From: Nostoc sp. KVJ3
GTDB taxonomy: Bacteria > Cyanobacteriota > Cyanobacteriia > Cyanobacteriales > Nostocaceae
Direction: 5' to 3'
Assembly (NCBI RefSeq): GCF_026127265.1
Contig: NZ_WWFG01000002.1
Coordinates: forward strand, 3,100,001-3,164,000
Length of the DNA: 64,000 nt
The notes beneath the pieces are model-generated. The model saw only the letters and a list, made by a program, of their open reading frames with translations, was not told the DNA's origin and made no database searches. Made by a program: the position numbers and the translations under genes. Shown here one piece after another: positions 45,376 to 53,765 of the stretch. Every line of letters starts with the position of its first letter. Position 1 is the stretch's first letter.

Positions 45376-46116
45376 ATGTCATCAATAGCCGGAAAAGTTG
45401 CAATTATCACTGGTGCATCGCGGGGAATTGGACGAGCGATCGCCCTAAAATTAGCTGGTAACGGTGCATCTATCGTCGTCAACTATGCGGGTAATGCAGC
45501 CAAAGCACAGGAAGTTGTTGGAGAAATTGAGAAGTTGGGAGTAGAAGCGATCGCTATCCAAGCCGATATTAGCAAAGTAGTTGACATCCAACGGCTGTTT
45601 GAGCAAACACTTCAACGCTTTAGCAAGGTGGATATTTTGGTCAACAATGCCGGAATCGCTTTCTATAAACCAATTAGTGAGGTGACAGAAGAAGATTTCG
45701 ACGCGATTTTTGCTATTAACGTCAAAGGTACTTATTTTGCTTGCCAACAAGCCGCGCAACATCTGGCAGAAGGGGGACGGATTATCAACTTTTCGTCATC
45801 AACTACGGTGATGATGCTACCAACTTATAGTGCTTATGTCGGAACCAAGGGCGCTGTTGAACAAATCACACGGGTACTAGCTAAAGAATTGGGTGCAAAA
45901 GCGATCGCAGTTAATGTTATTTCTCCTGGCCCCACTGATACAGAACTATTTCGAGAAGGCAAAACTCAAGAACAGATAGACCGTTTGGCCCAAATGGCTG
46001 CTTTTGGTAAACTGGGAGATGTGCAAGAAATCGCTGATGTCGTAGCGTTTCTTGCTAGCGATGAAGCTAGGTGGATCACTGGGCAAAACATTCGTGTAAA
46101 CGGTGGAATCGCGTAG
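45376..46116 (+). CDS. Short-chain dehydrogenase/reductase (FabG-like)
   Basis: 246 aa classical SDR. Cofactor loop TGASRGIG (12-19), NNAG (90-93), Asn115, Ser141, Tyr154 and Lys158 (YSAYVGTK) complete the catalytic tetrad. The C-terminus has the WITGQNIRVNGG pattern. Closest in form to 3-oxoacyl-ACP reductase or glucose dehydrogenase-type SDRs; the substrate cannot be deduced, and it stands apart from fatty-acid genes. NADP preference is suggested by the Arg following the glycine loop. Confidence 0.9.
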   Translation: MSSIAGKVAIITGASRGIGRAIALKLAGNGASIVVNYAGNAAKAQEVVGEIEKLGVEAIAIQADISKVVDIQRLFEQTLQRFSKVDILVNNAGIAFYKPISEVTEEDFDAIFAINVKGTYFACQQAAQHLAEGGRIINFSSSTTVMMLPTYSAYVGTKGAVEQITRVLAKELGAKAIAVNVISPGPTDTELFREGKTQEQIDRLAQMAAFGKLGDVQEIADVVAFLASDEARWITGQNIRVNGGIA

Positions 46117-46272
46117 GGCGATCGCAGTTATCATACTAATAAAATGGATTGCAATATTTGGGCTGAAAAGTTTTGGAGAAACTAGAAACGGTTTATCCAA
46201 ATAATGGCTCATATATTCAGTTGTAGAGTCTGTGTTTTTGCATTAAATATCACTTCACTGCCATCTAAAATT

Positions 46273-46986
46273 ATGGATTTGTCCAACTTTACTACACTTC
46301 AAAACTTAGAAGCTGCCTTTGGTGGTGAATCAATGGCAAATCGCAAGTATCTGTTTTTTGCTGAGGTAGCGCGTCAACTTGGGTTTACAGACTTGGCAAA
46401 ACTTTTTAAAGAAACAGCAGACCAGGAAACCGAACACGCTTTTGCACATTTTAGGTTGCTGCATCCAGAACTTGCGATCGAAGATTCGGCTGCTTTAAGT
46501 GATGAACAAAAGCGGGAAATTATATCTCGCTGTTTATCTTTGGCAATTGAAGGTGAGACTTACGAATATACCACAATGTACCCAGAGTTTGCCGCAGATG
46601 CTCAACGCGATCGCGACAATCCTGCGGCTGAAGAATTTCTCAAACAAGTTAAAGAATCTACCGATCATGCCAATACTTTTCGGGAAGCTGCACACCGTTT
46701 TGGCTTGTTAAAATTCATCGAAAATTACCACGCCGATCGCTATGCCGAAGCCTTAGAAGTATTAAACGGTGGACAAGCAGCAACTAGAGTTACAGGTGAA
46801 GATCCTAAAACTCGTAAATGGATTTGTAGACAATGCAGCATGATTTACGATCCTGTTGCTGGCGATCCTGATTCGGGGATTGCACCTGGTACACCTTTTG
46901 AAGAAATCCCCGAAGACTGGGAATGTCCCATTTGCGGTGCTAGCAAAAAAACCTTTAAACCATTTGAGGAAAAAGTTGCAGCTTAA
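46273..46986 (+). CDS. rbr: Rubrerythrin
   Basis: 237 aa from ATG at 46273 (MDLSNFTTLQNLEAAFGGES); a longer frame from 46204 adds 23 residues unlike the family. The N-terminal ferritin-like diiron domain (about 1-150) has the Glu ligands in GGESMANRKY and ETADQETEHAFAHF and the second EYTTMYPEFA/ESTDHANTF half. The C-terminal rubredoxin domain has CRQC and CPIC iron ligands. It reduces hydrogen peroxide, protecting against oxidative stress; cyanobacterial versions are linked to micro-oxic cells such as heterocysts. Terminator-like hairpins follow. Confidence 0.95.
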   Translation: MDLSNFTTLQNLEAAFGGESMANRKYLFFAEVARQLGFTDLAKLFKETADQETEHAFAHFRLLHPELAIEDSAALSDEQKREIISRCLSLAIEGETYEYTTMYPEFAADAQRDRDNPAAEEFLKQVKESTDHANTFREAAHRFGLLKFIENYHADRYAEALEVLNGGQAATRVTGEDPKTRKWICRQCSMIYDPVAGDPDSGIAPGTPFEEIPEDWECPICGASKKTFKPFEEKVAA

Positions 46987-46992
46987 GACGAC

Positions 46993-47106
46993 AATTACAG
47001 CAGAATCTAGAAAACCATGAGTAGCATTGCTAACTGCTGTAATTAAGCTGTGTTTTTAGCACATAAATGCGAAGTATCTTTTGAGATACTTCGTGTTCTT
47101 GTTTTT
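46993..47106 (+). terminator. Double stem-loop terminator region after rubrerythrin
   Basis: The first inverted repeat AATTACAGCAG / CTGCTGTAATT (46993-47003 and 47034-47044) begins right after the stop. The second, perfect 10-bp stem CGAAGTATCT / AGATACTTCG with a TTTG loop (47070-47093) is followed by TGTTCTTGTTTTT. The second is a convincing intrinsic terminator. Confidence 0.7.
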
Positions 47107-47124
47107 ATCTATTTATTAAATAAT

Positions 47125-47294
47125 CTCAGAGGATGTTTTAAAAGTCCTCTGGTCGGTAGCAAAAAGTTTTAGATCCCCTAAATCCCCCTTTTTAAGGGGG
47201 ACTTTGATTCCGGTTCCCCCTTTTTTAAGGGGGGTTAGGGGGGATCAACAAGTGCCTAAAATTACAGTCAACGACTTTTAAAACATCCTCTCAG
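47125..47294. mobile_element. MITE-like element, copy B
   Basis: About 170 bp with perfect inner terminal inverted repeats GAGGATGTTTTAAAAGTC / GACTTTTAAAACATCCTC. The interior has CCCCCTTTTTAAGGGGG-type palindromes and TTAGGGGGGATCAACAAG. It shares ends with the copies at 4656-4833 and 48365-48579, and its interior closely matches the latter. No coding capacity. Confidence 0.75.
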
Positions 47295-47544
47295 CTATTA
47301 ACTAATAACTGAAATGATGTTTTATGTCAAAATTTTTAGTGAGCGGTAAGCGAAGCCATGCCGTAGGCTTATCGCTTGATAATACTTAATCAAAAGAATT
47401 GATAAATTATTACTATTTTAATTGCCAAAAACTGAAATTAAAATAGACTCCGATTATACCACAAAATATTTATGCAAGAGTTCTGATAAAGTACAGAGGA
47501 AGGATCGAAACTTACTTTCAAATAAATAGAAAAGGAATGCGTGT

Positions 47545-48123
47545 ATGGGCAAAGGGAGATTAGAAGCATTCAGTGATGGGGTGATTGCCATCATCATCAC
47601 CATTATGGTGCTAGAAATCAAAGTGCCGCATGGGTTCGATTTAGCCGCGCTACGTCCGCTAATCCCAGTATTTCTGAGTTATGTGCTGAGTTTTATTTTT
47701 GTGGGCATCTACTGGAACAATCACCATCATCTCCTACAGGCAGTCCGACACGTTAATGGGCGTATCCTTTGGGCTAATCTGCATTTGCTGTTTTGGTTAT
47801 CGCTAATCCCCTTTGTCACTGGCTGGATGGGCGAGAATCACTTTGCTGCTATACCAGTCGCCCTTTATGGTACGGTGTTGTTGTTTGCAGCGATCGCTTA
47901 CTTTATCCTGACTCGCGCCCTGATTTTTCACCACGGTAGAGATTCAACATTAGCGATCGCAGTTGGTGAAGACTTCAAAGGAAAAGTGTCAGTGGTGTTT
48001 TATGCTATAGCAATTGCACTTGCCTTTGTGAACTCATGGCTTGCTTGTGCATTCTACGTTTTAGTCGCGATTATCTGGCTTATCCCTGACCGTCGCATTG
48101 AGAAGACTCTTAGTGAATTTTAG
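47545..48123 (+). CDS. TMEM175/DUF1211 family membrane protein
   Basis: 192 aa. The N-terminal motif RLEAFSDGVIAIIITIMVLE matches the FSD signature of TMEM175 family proteins, with six hydrophobic helices in all. Bacterial members form potassium-permeable channels. Length and topology fit a single-repeat bacterial protein that assembles as a tetramer. ATG at 47545 has GGAATG context with AAAAGGAA upstream. It lies between two MITEs of the same family (B and C) about 1.2 kb apart. Confidence 0.85.
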   Translation: MGKGRLEAFSDGVIAIIITIMVLEIKVPHGFDLAALRPLIPVFLSYVLSFIFVGIYWNNHHHLLQAVRHVNGRILWANLHLLFWLSLIPFVTGWMGENHFAAIPVALYGTVLLFAAIAYFILTRALIFHHGRDSTLAIAVGEDFKGKVSVVFYAIAIALAFVNSWLACAFYVLVAIIWLIPDRRIEKTLSEF

Positions 48124-48240
48124 ATTTTGGATTGAAATCAAAATTTAAAATCCAAAATTGGGTGATTATTACCAAAGTACTGTCAGGTAGCAGAAAGCTC
48201 TCTTACTTTACCTGACATAAGTTTTGTAATACTTTAGTAA

Positions 48241-48333
48241 TCAATTACTGCGGCTGAAAAATACAGCAGCGACAATAATTAAACCTAAAAGCGCGAGAGG
48301 AACCCAGAGATTAGCGATATCTGACAAACTCAT
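48241..48333 (-). CDS. 30-aa single-helix membrane peptide
   Basis: An ATG-initiated ORF of 30 codons plus TGA, starting MSLSDIANLWVPLALLGLII and ending in FFSRSN. One hydrophobic helix (about 10-25) and a basic end. It has the look of small photosynthetic or respiratory membrane subunits but was not recognised. It ends 118 bp after the TMEM175-like gene (convergent) and begins next to MITE C. The rest of 48124-48364 is empty. Confidence 0.4.
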   Translation of the reverse strand: MSLSDIANLWVPLALLGLIIVAAVFFSRSN

Positions 48334-48364
48334 ATTTAATTACAAATTACAAATTACGAATTAC

Positions 48365-48579
48365 CTTAGAGGATGTTTGAAAAGTCCTTTTCTCTGTAGC
48401 AAAACGTTTTAGATCCCCCAAATCCACGCCACGTGCTTCAAGTCGGGGAACCCGCCCAACGCAGTGGCTCCCCTTAAAAAGGGGGACTTTTACTCCGGGT
48501 TCCCCCCTTTTTTAGGGGGGTTAGGGGGGATCAATAAGTACCTAAAATCACAGCCAACCACTTTTCAAACAACCTCTTA
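48365..48579. mobile_element. MITE-like element, copy C, overlapping a gene end
   Basis: About 215 bp. Left end TTAGAGGATGTTTGAAAAGTCC, right end (reverse complement) TTAAGAGGTTGTTTGAAAAG. The interior matches copy B but carries an insertion of about 45 bp with AAGTCGGGGAACCCGCCC AACGCAGTGG, a sequence found inverted near 32540. The right end runs into the transaldolase-family gene and supplies its last codons. Confidence 0.75.
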
Positions 48580-49207
48580 AACCTACGCCTCCTTTAGCAA
48601 ATTCTTCAACAGTTTTTTGTGAAAATTCATGAGTTGCGATCGCTTGCAACATTGCCAATGGTAAAGTCAAATGATCCGCTCCGGCTTGCAGTGAGGCTGC
48701 TGCTTCTTCGGGAGATTTGATACTAGCTGCCAAAATCTTCGTATCACTACCTTTAAGGACGCTAGCTATATCTCGCACTAAGGCAATACCGTCACCTAAC
48801 AACCGCGTCGCCCGATTTACATAAGCTATGGCAATTTTTGCTCCCGCCTCCCGTGCAACTGCTGCTTGGGCTGCACTGTAAATTGCTGTCACCGAACAGG
48901 TAATTTCTGGTGATAGATTCGCCACTACTTCAAAACCTAACGGTGTTGCGGGAATCTTCAAAATTGTTTGTGAACCAATAATCTCAAAAGCTTTTCTACC
49001 TTCAGCTAGCATTCCAGCTTTATCTGATGCCACAAGTTGGTAGTATAACGAGCCAGAAGTCAAGGCTACCAATTTTTTCAGCGTGGTTTCTGGTGGGGTA
49101 TCGCTTTGAGACAACAGCGTGGGATTAGTTGTAATGCCTTTCACCCATCCCCAATGTTTTACCACTTCAGCTTCAGATGCGATCGCTGAGTCTAGATAAA
49201 TTGCCAT
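48548..49207 (-). CDS. Transaldolase / fructose-6-phosphate aldolase family protein
   Basis: 219 aa, the short (TalC/FSA-like) class. MAIYLDSAIASEAEVVKHWG, the TTNPTLL motif, the Schiff-base Lys84 (TILKIPATPLG), VTAIYSAAQA and ILAASIKSPEEA are all present. It may act in sugar-phosphate metabolism as transaldolase or aldolase; these cannot be separated by eye. The final nine residues (RGCLKSGWL) are encoded by the terminal inverted repeat of MITE C; the natural end was probably soon after GGVGL. ATG at 49207. Confidence 0.88.
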   Translation of the reverse strand: MAIYLDSAIASEAEVVKHWGWVKGITTNPTLLSQSDTPPETTLKKLVALTSGSLYYQLVASDKAGMLAEGRKAFEIIGSQTILKIPATPLGFEVVANLSPEITCSVTAIYSAAQAAVAREAGAKIAIAYVNRATRLLGDGIALVRDIASVLKGSDTKILAASIKSPEEAAASLQAGADHLTLPLAMLQAIATHEFSQKTVEEFAKGGVGLRGCLKSGWL

Positions 49208-49230
49208 AGTTCATCCCCTTAATACTCTCG

Positions 49231-49545
49231 CTATAACTCTGCATTTATATCTCGTGCGCTGTGAAGCACACGAAGCACTACAACGGTTTCGTTCTGAATA
49301 GTAAAAAGAATTCGGTATACTCCCCTTCCTTTTCCATAAAGGAGTTGCCGTATTTCTTCTTCAAAGACATCATCAAGACCAGCCAAGGCACATCTAGCCG
49401 GGAAGGTATCAAGGGATGCAACAGCGTCATTGATTTCATTTACCCACATTTTTGCCAACTCTGGTGAGTCGTTCTGACGAATCCACTTTGCTGCTGCGTT
49501 GATATCAGCCTTTGCCACTGGAAGAATAATGACTCCGTACTTCAT
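49231..49545 (-). CDS. RelE/ParE-family toxin
   Basis: 104 aa. MKYGVIILPVAKADINAAAK then WVNEINDAV, RCALAGLDDVFEEEIRQLLY and YRILFTIQNETVVVLRVLHS match the RelE/ParE fold, with the Arg/Tyr-rich C-terminal strand typical of the family. Start overlaps the antitoxin stop by 4 nt (ATGA). It could cleave ribosome-bound mRNA (RelE) or inhibit gyrase (ParE); which is unknown. Confidence 0.88.
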   Translation of the reverse strand: MKYGVIILPVAKADINAAAKWIRQNDSPELAKMWVNEINDAVASLDTFPARCALAGLDDVFEEEIRQLLYGKGRGVYRILFTIQNETVVVLRVLHSARDINAEL

Positions 49546-49829
49546 TCTTCATCCAGTGATTTCATTATCTCCTGAAATACCTCATCAGCACGTTCTCCTT
49601 TTCCTGCTTTCATCTCTTCAAGTGCCATCTTAACCGCGTCAATGGTCTCAAGCCTTTCAACAAGCTCTAGGAGTTTCTGGTACGACTCGACATCCTGCAC
49701 AACAAGTTCAGCTTTACCGTTAATGGTCAGCACTATCGGCTGTCCAGTCTCCCGTAGCTGCTCCATAAATTCTGTGGTATTCCGCTTAAAGTTTGAAAGG
49801 GAATTAATACCCTTACTAATATTCAACAT
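49542..49829 (-). CDS. Phd/YefM-family antitoxin
   Basis: 95 aa from ATG at 49829, 6 nt after AGGAGG; a start at 49847 would include the ribosome site in coding sequence. N-terminal ISKGINSLSNFKRNTTEFME and VVLTINGKAELVVQDVESYQ-type strand are the Phd/YefM DNA-binding fold. The C-terminal helix (MALEEMKAGKGERADEVF) would wrap the toxin. The complex should repress its own promoter, which contains direct repeats just upstream. Confidence 0.9.
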   Translation of the reverse strand: MLNISKGINSLSNFKRNTTEFMEQLRETGQPIVLTINGKAELVVQDVESYQKLLELVERLETIDAVKMALEEMKAGKGERADEVFQEIMKSLDEE

Positions 49830-49846
49830 AAAACCTCCTATCCACA

Positions 49847-49890
49847 AAATTTAGTAAACGTTGCTAAATTTGATGCAAATTTAGTTTACG
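49847..49890 (-). promoter_or_regulatory. Candidate toxin-antitoxin operator (direct repeats)
   Basis: AAATTTAGTAAACG (49847-49860) and AAATTTAGTTTACG (49877-49890) are repeated 30 bp apart, just upstream of the antitoxin start. Each contains a GTAAAC/GTTTAC half. Spacing of three helical turns fits cooperative binding of the antitoxin. Confidence 0.5.
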
Positions 49891-50119
49891 CTTAATACGA
49901 GTGTAATGCAAAAGTTTTCCGTACCGTTGTAAGCTGTCGCGCATTTAATTTGCACAATTAGGGCGGGCAAGATGCCCACCCCACAAAAAATTCATTTTTT
50001 TGAGAATGCAAATTAAAAGATTTTCAGCTTAGTCGGGGTCAATCCAAAATCCAAAATCGTTTGACATACCCTTTCAGGGATAATTCAGGTTATACAGCAG
50101 CCTAAACGGAGAAATTAAG

Positions 50120-52645
50120 ATGACATCTCCAGAAACGGTTATATGGCTACAAGAACGCACCTCTTTAGGAATTCTCTCGCCTGAAGTGTTAAATGCGATC
50201 GCTCAAGTAATTGAAGAACAAGTAGTGAGTGCCGAAACTGACCTAGTTAGCGAAGGCACTCCTCCAGAAGCCCTTTATATTCTTGTAGAAGGTCAACTCG
50301 AAAGCAATACCACCAATGAAACCAACCCAGCTTTAGCTTGTGGATTCCTTCCTGGATCGGTGATTGAACTCAAAGAATTGCTGTTGGATGAATCAACTCC
50401 ATTCACAATTACTACGGTGACAGATTGTCACTTGTGGGTTGTGCCTGGTGATAAATTTCGTGAAATAGTCAGCCAATACCCCGAAATCGCTAAGGCTTTT
50501 TCCCGCCAATTGGTTCAAGAATTAGCCCAAGCTACATCTGCACTTGGCTATGAACAAGAGCGTTCTGTAGCTTTGCGTCCATATTTAGTTACCAAAGCCC
50601 AACGGGGAATTGTCGGTACGAGTCGCTATGCTGTGCGGTTGCGCGAGCAAATTCGAGAAGCAGCTGCTGACCGCAAATCAGTGGATATTTTCGGCGAACC
50701 AGGGCTAGAAAAGGACAATATAGCAGCCTTGATCCACTTTGGTTCTCCAAAACGGCGAGAACCAATAATTAAAGTAAATTGCGGTATTCTGCAAACAAGC
50801 GGTGCAGACTTATTTGGTCGCGCTGGCGGTAAACCAGGACTGTTGGAATGGTTGGGAGAAGGTACTTTAGTTCTCAACAACATCCAAGAATTGCCCGATG
50901 AATTATTACCTCCCGTGACGCAGTTGCTCAAAACGGGCACATATACCCCCGTAAGCCGTTCGGGAGAATCAACACCTGAACCCCGCCTCAGTAAAGCCAG
51001 AATTCTGATTGTTTCAGAAAAAACTCAGCCGACAATTGAACGTTCTGTTGGCCACATTATTAAAGTACCACCGCTACGGGTGCGGAAAACTGATATTCAG
51101 GTACAAGTTGAATATTATACTAGTCTCTACATTCGAGCTAGAGGCGTTCCGAAACCGCACATTACCCCAGAAGCTTTACGTCGCCTCCAGTCTTATGATT
51201 TTCCTGGCAATCTTAAAGAATTAAAAAATCTGGTTGAAAGAGCGATCGTCCAAGCTGAGGGTGCTAATGAATTAACAGAAGAAATTTTCTGGCCAGCCGA
51301 AGCGAAGAAAAAACGATTTCGGGTAAATCTGTTAAATGCCTATCCGAGTTTGCGGCGGTTTTTGCGGAGTCCTTGGTGGCCCGATCGCATTAATTATGGT
51401 TTTACGGCAACAGCCTTTGCAATCATCGTTGCAATATTATTTATTGGGCCACAGACGCGCGATCGCAATTTCGTATTAAATTTCTTTTGGGCTTGGTGGT
51501 GGCCTTTCTTCTTATTTCTCTTTCCCTTTTTGGGACGCATCTGGTGTTCTGTTTGTCCCTTCATGATTTACGGGGAAATTACTCAAAAGTTATCTCTCTG
51601 GCTATGGCCTCGAAAACTCAAGCGCTGGCCGAGAGAGGAAGCTGAGAAATGGGGCGGATGGTTTATGTTTGGTTTGTTCACCCTAATTTTCTTATGGGAG
51701 GAACTCTGGCATTTAGAAAATACTGCTTACCTCAGTGCTTGTTTACTGCTGTTAATTACTGCTGGGGCAATGATTTTCTCTGCTCTTTTTGAGCGGCGAT
51801 TTTGGTGTCGATATCTCTGTCCCATCGGTGGGATGAATGGTTTATTTGCCAAACTCTCAATGACAGAACTCCGTGCCCAGCAAGGGATATGTTCTGCTAG
51901 TTGCACGACGTATCAATGTTATAAAGGTGGGCCGCAAAAGGGCGAAGGGCTGGAAACTAATGGATGTCCTTTATACTCGCATCCCGCGCAGTTAGAAGAT
52001 AACAGAGATTGCGTACTGTGTATGACTTGCCTAAAAGCCTGTCCTCATCGTTCCGTCGAGTTCAACTTGCGTCCCCCTGGAATTGAACTGTGGACTACTC
52101 ATGTACCCCGTACCTATGAAGTAGCATTATTATTTTTGCTCTTGGGTGGAATATATCTGCATCGCTTGCCAGAATTACAATCTTGGTTGGGGTTACAACT
52201 GGATTTAACTCAGTTTTGGCAGCACTTGGGATTATCGTTAATAGTGTTAATTATCCCAGCGATATTTACCTTTGGGGCTTATGGTTTGTTGAAACTGTTG
52301 AATTTTAACCGGAAGCCAAAATCATTTGTAGAACTTGCTTATGGCTATTTACCATTGGTTTTGGGTGGGAACTTGGCTCACTATCTGCGTTTGGGCTTAG
52401 GCGAAGGCGGACGGATTTTACCTGTTACCTTTGCTACTTTTGGTTTTGGTGGAGAACAATTGCCAATATTGGTTGCTCACCCGGCTGTGATTGCCTTTTT
52501 GCAAGGTGCAACGATAATTTTCTCAGTGTTGATGACTATGTTATTAACGCAAAAAATTGCAAAGCAATCAGTGCGATCGCTCATACAGCAACACCTAGCT
52601 GCGATCGCTTTGGGAGCTAGTATGTGGGCAATTATTGTGTTGTAA
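50120..52645 (+). CDS. cNMP-domain / degenerate sigma54-AAA+ / polyferredoxin membrane fusion protein
   Basis: 841 aa. cNMP-like domain (about 10-150), then an AAA+ region resembling the central domain of NtrC-type activators (about 165-395: IVGTSRYAVRLREQIREAA, LLEWLGEGTLVLNNIQELP, PPLRVRKTDIQVQVEYY, YDFPGNLKELKNLVERAI). Walker A is GEPGLEKD instead of GxxGxGKE, the GAFTGA loop is missing and Walker B has Asn-Asn, so ATPase and sigma54 contact are unlikely. The rest is a NapH/CcoG-like membrane ferredoxin (about 420-841) with WCSVCPF, WCRYLCPIGG and CVLCMTCLKACPHR Cys clusters. The role is probably redox-linked signalling or electron transfer. Confidence 0.85.
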   Translation: MTSPETVIWLQERTSLGILSPEVLNAIAQVIEEQVVSAETDLVSEGTPPEALYILVEGQLESNTTNETNPALACGFLPGSVIELKELLLDESTPFTITTVTDCHLWVVPGDKFREIVSQYPEIAKAFSRQLVQELAQATSALGYEQERSVALRPYLVTKAQRGIVGTSRYAVRLREQIREAAADRKSVDIFGEPGLEKDNIAALIHFGSPKRREPIIKVNCGILQTSGADLFGRAGGKPGLLEWLGEGTLVLNNIQELPDELLPPVTQLLKTGTYTPVSRSGESTPEPRLSKARILIVSEKTQPTIERSVGHIIKVPPLRVRKTDIQVQVEYYTSLYIRARGVPKPHITPEALRRLQSYDFPGNLKELKNLVERAIVQAEGANELTEEIFWPAEAKKKRFRVNLLNAYPSLRRFLRSPWWPDRINYGFTATAFAIIVAILFIGPQTRDRNFVLNFFWAWWWPFFLFLFPFLGRIWCSVCPFMIYGEITQKLSLWLWPRKLKRWPREEAEKWGGWFMFGLFTLIFLWEELWHLENTAYLSACLLLLITAGAMIFSALFERRFWCRYLCPIGGMNGLFAKLSMTELRAQQGICSASCTTYQCYKGGPQKGEGLETNGCPLYSHPAQLEDNRDCVLCMTCLKACPHRSVEFNLRPPGIELWTTHVPRTYEVALLFLLLGGIYLHRLPELQSWLGLQLDLTQFWQHLGLSLIVLIIPAIFTFGAYGLLKLLNFNRKPKSFVELAYGYLPLVLGGNLAHYLRLGLGEGGRILPVTFATFGFGGEQLPILVAHPAVIAFLQGATIIFSVLMTMLLTQKIAKQSVRSLIQQHLAAIALGASMWAIIVL

Positions 52646-52675
52646 AAACATTCCCTTTTCAGCAGAAGGACATTG

Positions 52676-53506
52676 CTACTCTAATGTCCTAAACCAGACT
52701 TCTAAATCCGCGATCGCATGAAAATCCAACAATGCTTCACCAAGATTTTCTAATTGTTCTAAGGAGAGAGTTTCAATCTGCGATCGCACCTCTTGGGGTA
52801 ATTCTCCCACCCGTCGAGTCAGTTGACGGAGAATGAGCAATTGCCCTTCTGCTTCCCGTCCACGCTGTTCCCCACGTTGTTCGCCTTCAGCGAGAATTTC
52901 TTGATAAATTACTGACTCGCGCATCATACCCTCCCGAAATAATTGTCGAATCAAATCCTGATTGTATTTTAACCCCGCTAAGATTTGGGTGTAAGCAGAA
53001 ATTTCTGGTCGTTGTCTTGGCTCAAGTTGATTAACTTTTTCCACAACTCGTTGTAATAAGCCTTGGGGTTGCGTGGTTGCTGCCAGTGGTGCTAAAGGTA
53101 ATAAAGCTGGGTCATTGAGGAATGATTCAGGATTTTCTAACCACATTTGAATCACGCGATATTCATGACGAGTAGTTTCGACTGAAAAGACAGTTTCAAT
53201 TACCGTTCCTGGTGCAGGGGGAAGCAATAATACAACAACTTGTGTTATGGGTAGACGATACAAACGTACCCAATAATCTAGCATCCGCAAGGGTAGTGGC
53301 GGTGTAGATTCTAGTTTGGTTTGAAATTCCAAGTGGAGAATGCGTCCTTCTAGCTGTAAGAAGGTAACGTAATCAGCGCGAATCGGTTCAATACTCAATT
53401 CGGTTTTGAGAACTTTGACGGAAGTTTGCTCTGTACCCAAAACCCAACTAGCAAAACGTTCGGGATGTTTTTCGGAAAGTAGTTTGCAGAGGTTATCGAA
53501 GGACAT
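52676..53506 (-). CDS. Rpn/DUF4351 family putative nuclease
   Basis: 276 aa from ATG at 53506 (MSFDNLCKLLSEKHPERFAS); an upstream start at 53575 gives an unlikely extension. A PD-(D/E)XK-like core is suggested by PIRADYVTFLQLEGRILHLE followed by F-Q-T-K, with the usual LRMLDYWVRLYR. The C-terminal DUF4351 domain (GQLLILRQLTRRVGELPQEV) is preceded by a GEQRGEQRGRE stretch. Such proteins belong to the recombination-promoting nuclease family, abundant in Nostocales. It lies between the complete fusion gene and a remnant of the same gene's end. Confidence 0.85.
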   Translation of the reverse strand: MSFDNLCKLLSEKHPERFASWVLGTEQTSVKVLKTELSIEPIRADYVTFLQLEGRILHLEFQTKLESTPPLPLRMLDYWVRLYRLPITQVVVLLLPPAPGTVIETVFSVETTRHEYRVIQMWLENPESFLNDPALLPLAPLAATTQPQGLLQRVVEKVNQLEPRQRPEISAYTQILAGLKYNQDLIRQLFREGMMRESVIYQEILAEGEQRGEQRGREAEGQLLILRQLTRRVGELPQEVRSQIETLSLEQLENLGEALLDFHAIADLEVWFRTLE

Positions 53507-53550
53507 TGACGATCGCCGACAATTGAATGAGACATTGCTATTATCTCGTG

Positions 53551-53610
53551 CAGCAGCATTTAGTAGCGATCGCATTGGGAGCTAGTATGCGGACGATTAT
53601 CGTATTTTAA
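53551..53610 (+). pseudogene. Remnant of the 3' end of a polyferredoxin-fusion paralogue
   Basis: 60 nt that match 52586-52645, the last 20 codons of the fusion gene including its stop, with 48 of 60 identical positions. The translation QQHLVAIALGASMRTIIVF keeps the reading frame and most changes are at third positions. It is a coding-sequence relic in the same orientation, with the rest of the copy gone. Confidence 0.7.
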
Positions 53611-53765
53611 TGATATGGGATTCCACTCTGGCCTCTCTCCAAAAAGGCTAATCACTTAGACTAGGTGCAAAAAGTGAGTTAAAAACATTCTTCTTCCCTA
53701 CGAACGTGATAGAAAATACTTATATAACTTATGATTTTTGACTCATAGTGTAAGGATTACAGATA

